This document shows positions 14,959 to 20,740 of a stretch of 20,740 nucleotides of DNA, one piece after another. The notes under the pieces are model-generated. The model was given only the letters and a program-made list of their open reading frames with translations, was not told the origin of the DNA and made no database searches. The stretch is from an uncultured Bacilli bacterium (GTDB lineage Bacteria > Bacillota_I > Bacilli_A > RF39 > UBA660): the NCBI GenBank assembly GCA_947587565.1, contig CANPYA010000008.1, positions 1-20,740 of the forward strand, read 5' to 3'. A program made the translations under genes and the position numbers. How positions within the stretch are numbered: the first letter of the stretch is position 1; each line of letters starts with the position of its first letter.

Positions 14959-17004
14959 TTAAGGGGCATAATTTTTAACCGTTAATTTATGCTTATTTAT
15001 TTTTAAACAAATGGTACCCATTAAATCTGTCCGATAGATTTGACTACCATTTAAATTTTCAATTGTCTCTTTATTTGGATGCCCATACCGGTTATTTTTA
15101 CCGACACTTATAATGGCACTACCCACATTTATCTTATCAATAAATTCTTTACTACTACTCGTTTTACTGCCATGATGGCCAACTTTTAAATAATCTATCT
15201 CAGTTAAATTATAAGTATTTATGATATCTTCTTCTTTGTCTACTCCAGCATCACCCATAAATAAAAAATCATTATCAAAAATAGACATATAAAAGACATT
15301 ACTATTATCATTTTCATTATCATACATTCTTGTATTTAAAAACTCTAAACTATTTTTATACCATTTTAAATTACTAATTTGATTTTGATAATGAATGTTT
15401 TGGTTATTTAATTCTTCTTTTATTTTTAATTCTAATGTATTATAACTATCATTATTAAATATTACTTTTTTCACTTTTAAATTATCTAAAATATTTAAAG
15501 TCTCTCCCGCATGATCATAATCGCCATGGGTTAAAATTAAATAATCTATTTTCGTAATTCCTAAACTTTTTAAAAATAAAATTGTATTATTAGAAACTTG
15601 ATAACTACTATTAACAAGGCCACCTGTATCAACCATGATTACTTCTTCTTTATAAGGACTTATTAAAATACTTGAATCTCCTTGGGAAACATCTAAATAA
15701 TAAACATAATAATTTTTATCTAACTTGGGAATTAAATAATTTATGCCTAATAAGAAAATAAGTAAATAAATATATTTTTTACGTTTTGTTTTATAAATTA
15801 AATACAAGATTAAATAATAAATAATTACTACTAATATAGCCATTTTTGGAATATTAACATTAAATTTAAAGTGATAAAAAAAGGTACTTGATATTTCTAA
15901 AATAGTAATTAATATTTTTAAAAAGATACTTAAAAAAGGCAACATAAAAGTTAAAATACTTAAAGGGAATATTACTAAAGATATTAAAGGGACATAGAAG
16001 ATATTTAAAATTAAACTAAGTAAATTAACTTCATAATTCATACTAACAGTTATAGGTAAACTTACTAAAAAAGATATTAAACTTATTTTGAATATTTGTT
16101 TAAAATAAGAACCTGTTATTAATTTAGAACATAACATTATACTTAAAGTAACTAAAAATGAATATTGAAATCCCGTATTATAAATTATAAAAGGATTAAT
16201 TAGAATGAGAATAAAAGCTACATAAAAGAGCACTTTTTTATTATCTAAAGGAATATTTAAATAATCTAAAATGTTTTTGAAAAAATAAAAGATGGTCGCC
16301 CGCATAACGGAAGCCGAAAAACTGGTTAAAAACATAAAATAACTTAAAACCCCACTGATAATTAATTTTTTCCTTTTAACTTTTTTTAATAATTTATCTA
16401 AGACCGCAATAATTAAACCGATATGCATACCGGAAACTGCAAATAAATGCCAAATCCCATTTGTTCGATAAGCGGTATATAAATCTGAATCTAAATAAGT
16501 TTTATCTCCTAAAATAAATAAATTTAAATAAGTTTTAATCTCATCATCATAACTATTAATTCTTTTTAACATTTTATTTTTTAAAGCATAGAATATATTT
16601 TCATTACTTAATATCTCTATACTACTTACTTTAAAAGATAAATAGATTTTACTACGGTATAAATACTTCTTATAGTTAAAAGTATTAGGTATTGTATTAT
16701 TACTTACATCACTTACTTTACCTAATACTTTTACTTTTTTACCAAGTAAATAGTTTACATCTTCCCCTTCTTTAAAATAATAACTACACTGGACATTTTC
16801 TTTAGCCTTTAAAATAAAGGTTATTTTATCTTCTTTAACATTTAAGTCCGTAATTATTCCCACAAGTTCCGTAGGACTTTCATACACACTTTCATACTTA
16901 ATCAAAACAGTTGTAATTAAGACATAAAATATTAAGAAAATAAATAAGACATAGATAGTTATTTTAGACTGTAATATAGTCTTTAATTTTGGCAAACATT
17001 GCAT
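14959..17004 (-). CDS. comEC: DNA uptake channel protein ComEC/Rec2
   Basis: ComEC forms the membrane channel through which single-stranded DNA enters during transformation. The protein (681 residues from ATG 17004) begins with a membrane helix, then a soluble region of the DUF4131 type, then the competence domain with many membrane helices (the LFAVSGMHIGLI motif is typical). A C-terminal metallo-beta-lactamase-like domain has ILTHGDYDHAGE, FMGDAG and LKVGHHGSKTS. Length is close to B. subtilis ComEC (776), slightly shorter. The start overlaps the end of comEA by 41 bases. ATG 17004 is preferred because it gives a short basic N-terminus before the first helix; an earlier ATG at 17055 would add 17 residues read entirely within comEA. 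No pilus genes are in the window, so active competence is not shown. Confidence 0.92.
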   Translation of the reverse strand: MQCLPKLKTILQSKITIYVLFIFLIFYVLITTVLIKYESVYESPTELVGIITDLNVKEDKITFILKAKENVQCSYYFKEGEDVNYLLGKKVKVLGKVSDVSNNTIPNTFNYKKYLYRSKIYLSFKVSSIEILSNENIFYALKNKMLKRINSYDDEIKTYLNLFILGDKTYLDSDLYTAYRTNGIWHLFAVSGMHIGLIIAVLDKLLKKVKRKKLIISGVLSYFMFLTSFSASVMRATIFYFFKNILDYLNIPLDNKKVLFYVAFILILINPFIIYNTGFQYSFLVTLSIMLCSKLITGSYFKQIFKISLISFLVSLPITVSMNYEVNLLSLILNIFYVPLISLVIFPLSILTFMLPFLSIFLKILITILEISSTFFYHFKFNVNIPKMAILVVIIYYLILYLIYKTKRKKYIYLLIFLLGINYLIPKLDKNYYVYYLDVSQGDSSILISPYKEEVIMVDTGGLVNSSYQVSNNTILFLKSLGITKIDYLILTHGDYDHAGETLNILDNLKVKKVIFNNDSYNTLELKIKEELNNQNIHYQNQISNLKWYKNSLEFLNTRMYDNENDNSNVFYMSIFDNDFLFMGDAGVDKEEDIINTYNLTEIDYLKVGHHGSKTSSSKEFIDKINVGSAIISVGKNNRYGHPNKETIENLNGSQIYRTDLMGTICLKINKHKLTVKNYAP

Positions 17005-17734
17005 CACCGATACCACTGACATTTTTAATTTCATCAATGTTTTTAAATAAACCATTAGTATTCCGATATTCGATTATTTTAACAGCTTTAGACTCACCAA
17101 TACCAGTTAAAGTCATTAAGTCACTTTTACTCGCCGTATTGATATTAATGATTTTTTTCGTATTTTCTTCTTTAGCACTAGATGAAGTATTATTATTACT
17201 ACTACTTACACTGGCACTGGAATTATTTGTACTATCGCTATTTTCATAACTAACAACAATTTCACTTTTTTTATCTTCTGTACAAGCCGAAATATCATAA
17301 GTTGGACATTCACATTTTTCTTTAACATAAACAGTTTTAGTGTTTTGATTACTATTCTTATACTCTTTTTCTGTATAAACATAGATAACCATGGCATCTT
17401 CAACTTTTCGACTTAAATTGATATTGTTAGTATAGGCATTATCTTTAAATCCTTCAGCCATTAAAATAACATCATTCAAAATATTATTTTTGTTTACGGC
17501 ATAAACACCGGGTTTATTGACGGCACCTTTAACCTCAACATAGAATTTTTGATCATTCTCATTATTTATTGGTTCCGCACTAGCTAAAGTATTTATCTTT
17601 TCATTTGTATTATCATCTTTTTGAAAATATAAAATACCAACAGTACTTATTGCAATAACTAAGAAAACATTGACAATTAAACTAATAATTAAAATAGTCA
17701 ATTTATTAGTTTTAACAAAATCAAAAAAATCCAT
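16964..17734 (-). CDS. comEA: Competence DNA receptor ComEA
   Basis: ComEA binds double-stranded DNA at the outer face of the membrane and hands it to ComEC. The 256-residue protein has an N-terminal membrane helix (about residues 12-36) and an SLBB domain (FYVEVKGAVNKPGVY onward). A long Ser/Asn-rich linker follows, with three cysteines in CECPTYDISAC. The C-terminal double helix-hairpin-helix DNA-binding domain reads ININTASKSDLMTLTGIG and NVSGIGDAMF. AAAGGAGG lies six bases before ATG 17734. Its 3' end overlaps comEC in another frame, the usual comEA-comEC coupling. It lies 79 bases downstream of the SEDS gene with no clear terminator, so the three may be transcribed together. Confidence 0.93.
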   Translation of the reverse strand: MDFFDFVKTNKLTILIISLIVNVFLVIAISTVGILYFQKDDNTNEKINTLASAEPINNENDQKFYVEVKGAVNKPGVYAVNKNNILNDVILMAEGFKDNAYTNNINLSRKVEDAMVIYVYTEKEYKNSNQNTKTVYVKEKCECPTYDISACTEDKKSEIVVSYENSDSTNNSSASVSSSNNNTSSSAKEENTKKIININTASKSDLMTLTGIGESKAVKIIEYRNTNGLFKNIDEIKNVSGIGDAMFAKIKDYITV

Positions 17735-17813
17735 AATTTTCCTCCTTTCACTTTATATATTAGAGTTTTTTTCTGGATTTCCTTTTTTTTCATTAAAATT
17801 TGTTAAAATTTTT

Positions 17814-18980
17814 TTAATTAGTTAATTTTTTAACTGCTAAATGATATTTAGTATCACTATTTTCATACGCTACTCTTTCCGTTAAGAAAAGCATGGCTAA
17901 GAAATTAATTGTTGATGACCCACCATAACTAAGTAATGGAAGAGGGACTCCTGTTAAAGGAATAATGGCGAGCATTCCCCCTAAGTTAATAATGATGTGG
18001 AAAGTAAAGAACCAAAATGTTCCATAAGCAATAATGGAATTTCGTAAAGTATAAGCTTCTTTCGCAATCTTTAATATTCGGTACAATAAGAAAATGTATA
18101 AACCAATAACAAAGATGCCCATTAAAAGACCTAATTCTTCGATAATAATCGCAAAGATAAAATCGGTATGACTTTCCGGTAAATATAAGTGTTTTTGGGT
18201 ACTATTACCAATACCGACACCAGTTAATCCCCCATTATTAATGGCAATAAAACCATTACAAACTTGATAACCCGTATCTTCTTTATATCTTTGACAAGGA
18301 TTTTGAAAATTAAATCTTTTCATTTGTTCACTATTTAGAATATCGGCTCCACTATATAAAAGAGCACCCACTAAAACAACTCCCGCAATCCCAATTAACA
18401 TGACAATTTTCGGTAAATTACTCTTATGAATTGGCACACTTATAAAAATACAAAAAGCAATAGCCATTAAAATTAAAGCACTACCAAAGTCGGGTTGCAT
18501 TAAAATTAGAAATACAACCACTAATATCGGAATTAAAGGTAATAAATATAAATAAACATTTTTAACTTTTTTTCTTATTAAACTATTATAAAATATCGCC
18601 ATAAAAATAATCGTAATCGATTTCGCAAATTCACTCGGTTGCACCGCAAAACCAAGACCGGGAATATAAAACCAACTTTGGGCGTGATTCGTAATTTTAC
18701 CATAGACTAAAAGTAAAGCTAAAGCGGTAATTATGCCAATCATACCCAGCCATGATAAAGTTTTATAACATTTTGTTGGTAATATTAAAATAATTATCCC
18801 AATAATAAATGATAAAACTAAAAATATTAATTGGCGAACAAAAAAATGGGTGGGAGCTAAATGATAACGTAAGTCCGCTGTCGCAAAAGATGAAGAAAAA
18901 ACCATCAAAAGACCTATACTACATAAGAGTATAGTTACAATTAATAAAGGTTTATCGATATTTTTGAATATTTTCTTCAT
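17814..18980 (-). CDS. ftsW: SEDS peptidoglycan glycosyltransferase, FtsW/RodA/SpoVE family
   Basis: SEDS proteins polymerise lipid II into glycan strands together with a class B penicillin-binding protein. The 388-residue protein has about ten membrane helices and the family motifs: IGLLMVFSSS near the N-terminus, QPSEFAKS, GVGIGNSTQKHLYLPE followed by HTDFIFAI (with the catalytic-loop aspartate), and PLTGVPLPLLSYGGSS near the C-terminus. The usual GAxxW motif reads HAQSW, with His in place of Gly. The YLPExHTDFIFAI form favours FtsW or SpoVE over RodA, but the division, elongation and spore-cortex roles cannot be separated here. ATG 18980 follows AGGA by eight bases; a TTG one codon earlier is less likely. 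No cognate penicillin-binding protein is adjacent. Confidence 0.88.
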   Translation of the reverse strand: MKKIFKNIDKPLLIVTILLCSIGLLMVFSSSFATADLRYHLAPTHFFVRQLIFLVLSFIIGIIILILPTKCYKTLSWLGMIGIITALALLLVYGKITNHAQSWFYIPGLGFAVQPSEFAKSITIIFMAIFYNSLIRKKVKNVYLYLLPLIPILVVVFLILMQPDFGSALILMAIAFCIFISVPIHKSNLPKIVMLIGIAGVVLVGALLYSGADILNSEQMKRFNFQNPCQRYKEDTGYQVCNGFIAINNGGLTGVGIGNSTQKHLYLPESHTDFIFAIIIEELGLLMGIFVIGLYIFLLYRILKIAKEAYTLRNSIIAYGTFWFFTFHIIINLGGMLAIIPLTGVPLPLLSYGGSSTINFLAMLFLTERVAYENSDTKYHLAVKKLTN

Positions 18981-19003
18981 CAAATCATTCCTACCATAAT
19001 AAT

Positions 19004-19032
19004 ATCATAAAATAACTAATATCTAAAGTTAA
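19004..19032 (-). promoter_or_regulatory. Probable promoter of the SEDS gene
   Basis: On the minus strand, TTAACT (19032-19027) and TATGAT (19009-19004) are 17 bases apart, with the predicted start about 17 bases before the ATG. A perfect TTGACA at 19062-19057 lies further upstream but its best -10 partner is poor (TATTTA, 18-base spacer). Confidence 0.4.
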
Positions 19033-19112
19033 TAAATAAAAATAGCATAAAAATAATGTCAAAAAGTGACTAAGAATAATAAAATATAGTAGATACATAA
19101 AGGAGGTATAAT

Positions 19113-19307
19113 ATGTATTATTATGGAAATAATGGCTACTATGGTGGTGGCTATGCTAGTACTCCTTGCTGCGGTGGTGGCGGTTATGCTGGATACACAA
19201 GTGGTTATGGTATAGGGGCTGCAATATGGATTGTTTTATTCATTTTACTCGTAATAATTATTGGCGCTGGTTGGTTTACTGGTAATAACAATAATTTCAA
19301 TAACTAA
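19113..19307 (+). CDS. YjcZ-like small glycine/tyrosine-rich membrane peptide
   Basis: A 64-residue peptide with a Gly/Tyr-rich N-terminal half (MYYYGNNGYYGGGYAS, a CC pair, then GGGG), one strongly hydrophobic helix (IWIVLFILLVIIIGAGWF, about residues 38-55) and an Asn-rich tail. This matches the plan of the YjcZ-type sporulation peptides of Bacillus, where a GYGGG-rich head precedes an IVLFILLIIVG helix; many of these are made in the mother cell or spore coat. AAAGGAGG precedes the ATG by about seven bases, a strong site. It is a single-gene unit with its own terminator. Sporulation expression is inferred from the family and from sigK in the same window; no clear sigma-E or sigma-K promoter was found. 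Confidence 0.8.
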   Translation: MYYYGNNGYYGGGYASTPCCGGGGYAGYTSGYGIGAAIWIVLFILLVIIIGAGWFTGNNNNFNN

Positions 19308-19330
19308 GAGGTTTAAGCCTCTTTTTATTT
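19306..19330 (+). terminator. Intrinsic terminator of the YjcZ-like gene
   Basis: AAGAGG (19306-19311) and CCTCTT (19318-19323) flank a six-base loop, followed by a T-rich tail. The stem begins in the stop codon. It also lies just beyond the stop of the convergent adhesin gene but has no U tail on that strand. Confidence 0.85.
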
Positions 19331-19333
19331 TGC

Positions 19334-20740
19334 TTAAAATTTATACCATAAAAGTAATTCATCTTTATTTTCAACATTTGGAACTTCCGAATAATTATTT
19401 TTTATTTCTTCTTCCGTTAATGCTCGATCAAAAATTAAGGCTTCACTAAAGGTTGTATATGATTGCTTATCAACATCTGGTATCATACTATAAGTATTTG
19501 GATTTCCTCCAAGTACAAATGGCCTCAAACTAGGTTCTATATTACCTTGAAAATTTCCTGTTGCTTCTTTATTACCATTTATATATAATTTAATATTTTC
19601 ACTATTTAAACTACCATCAACTGTTGCTATAATTGTATACCATTTACCACTTGCTACATTCAAACTATAATATATGCCTTTATATGTTTTTTCTTTTGAC
19701 GAATACCAATTTGAAACAATAGAACCATCACTATTTAATGACAAACCTCCACCGGCACCTTCCCAGTTGCCAAAAAATTCTTGAATTCCTTCATTATTAT
19801 TAAATCTAACTCTAGCTACTATAGTTAAATCACTACCAAAATCATAATTACTTAAACCACAGTTAACAAAACCAAGATTATTTACATCAGTACTAGTTGT
19901 TACACCTTCTGCATCATGTTTTACCGCATAACTTATGCCATTATGACCACTACCACTTAAATCTTCTATAAATTCTCCATCTAATACTGGGTAACCTTCA
20001 CTACCTAATTTCCATCTATTTAAGGTATAATTTTCTAATAATTCATCAACACTACTTAAATCTATATCTTTTATATAATTGTTTAATGTATTAACAAATG
20101 TTAGGTCTTTAAATTCTTCTTGAGTTTTTTTAATATTATTTTCCCAAGCTTTAGCGCCTGTATTTTCTAAATAATAGACATTTTCAGCTTCCAATAATCT
20201 ATAAGATATTTCATAATTATTTGGTCCACTTAACTGTCCAAAATTAAAAGCATTGACAATTTTTACTGGAGAATTTGCATCATGATATAAAAAACCACTA
20301 CTATACATACTTGTTAAATTACCGGTATTATAAAAATTATATATTTTGACATCACTTCTTTGAAAAAGTCCTATTCCATTAGCATAACGACCATATATAG
20401 TATTTTCTAACATAGTATCTATATTACCACTATTAAAACTATTTAAAATTATTACTTTAGCGTCTACAGCTTGAGCTATTATACCTCCACCATAAACTTC
20501 ATATGAAATTACCATATCTGAAGTTATATCACCATTATTATGACAATTATCAATTATTAAATCTTGATTGCTATAACCAATAAGTCCTCCATTTAATTTA
20601 CTATTGATAATCTTACCTTCATTATATGAATTTACTATTGAAGATAAAAAGTCACCTTCTAAATTACCAACTAAACCTCCAAAATTCATAGTTAATCTTC
20701 CATCTATATTAATAAAAGAATTTTCAATATTTCCTTTATT
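19334..20740 (-). CDS. C-terminal part of a GLUG-repeat and LamG adhesin, 5' end outside the window
   Basis: The frame stays open to the window edge, so the 468 residues seen are only the C-terminal part; the internal ATG at 20689 lies within a repeat and is not the start. The first 210 residues or so contain about five GLUG-like repeats of 33-40 residues (GGLVGN, GGLIGYS, GGGIIAQ, NGIGLFQ, SGFLYH), each followed by an Asn/Ser-rich N-S-x-N-x-G-x-I strand, a beta-helix pattern of bacterial adhesins. The last 200 residues form a LamG/concanavalin A-like jelly roll (DLTIVARVRF, GKWYTIIATVDG, IKLYINGNK, FSEALIFDRALTEEEI), a frequent carbohydrate-binding fold. No LPXTG or membrane anchor follows; the protein ends LLLWYKF. 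Surface display is inferred. Its promoter is outside the window. Confidence 0.85.
   Translation of the reverse strand, partial: NKGNIENSFINIDGRLTMNFGGLVGNLEGDFLSSIVNSYNEGKIINSKLNGGLIGYSNQDLIIDNCHNNGDITSDMVISYEVYGGGIIAQAVDAKVIILNSFNSGNIDTMLENTIYGRYANGIGLFQRSDVKIYNFYNTGNLTSMYSSGFLYHDANSPVKIVNAFNFGQLSGPNNYEISYRLLEAENVYYLENTGAKAWENNIKKTQEEFKDLTFVNTLNNYIKDIDLSSVDELLENYTLNRWKLGSEGYPVLDGEFIEDLSGSGHNGISYAVKHDAEGVTTSTDVNNLGFVNCGLSNYDFGSDLTIVARVRFNNNEGIQEFFGNWEGAGGGLSLNSDGSIVSNWYSSKEKTYKGIYYSLNVASGKWYTIIATVDGSLNSENIKLYINGNKEATGNFQGNIEPSLRPFVLGGNPNTYSMIPDVDKQSYTTFSEALIFDRALTEEEIKNNYSEVPNVENKDELLLWYKF

Noticed and set aside
17004..17055. Longer comEC start at 17055
   Set aside because: The extra 17 residues lie entirely within the comEA helix-hairpin-helix codons and no better ribosome site precedes them.

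Overview
The window is very AT-rich and uses the standard bacterial code: the Trp codons I read are TGG, and addA ends in TGA. Nearly all genes carry GGAGG-type ribosome binding sites. A pro-sigma-K gene, a YjcZ-like sporulation peptide, AddAB, ComEA/ComEC and a SEDS protein point to an endospore-forming Bacillota, probably an uncultured low-GC gut-type Bacilli lineage. The lineage is inferred; no marker here fixes it.

Layout. (1) 1-6850, minus strand: an accessory locus of three paralogous surface proteins. One is intact with two ligand-binding-like modules (80-2251). One is broken by a single in-frame stop (2340-4379). One carries an ALK-like glycine-rich C-terminal domain (4828-6804). A 448-base gap between the second and third holds two promoters, a terminator-like hairpin and a dense hairpin array. 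(2) 6847-13818, minus: a tight operon pduL, dus, addB, addA, with gaps of about 10 bases or short overlaps. (3) 13896-14857, plus: a small CxxC protein and sigK. (4) 14959-18980, minus: ftsW-like, comEA, comEC, ending in a terminator that faces sigK. (5) 19113-19307, plus: a YjcZ-like peptide. (6) 19334-20740, minus: the C-terminal part of a large GLUG/LamG adhesin cut by the window edge.

The main discovery candidate is in region 1. Three promoters each have a tract of exactly eight Gs between the -35 and -10 boxes, and each has the same 16-base spacer. Homopolymer tracts in promoter spacers are a classic cause of phase variation, because slippage changes the spacer length and so the promoter strength. 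Two of these promoters sit directly in front of surface-protein genes and share a start-codon hairpin. The third lies behind a hairpin and a second, conventional promoter. The family members also share blocks of near-identical sequence in mosaic fashion, and one has an inactivating stop codon. Together this looks like a phase- and antigenically variable surface locus, inserted next to the housekeeping addAB operon so closely that the -35 box of one promoter contains the addA stop codon.
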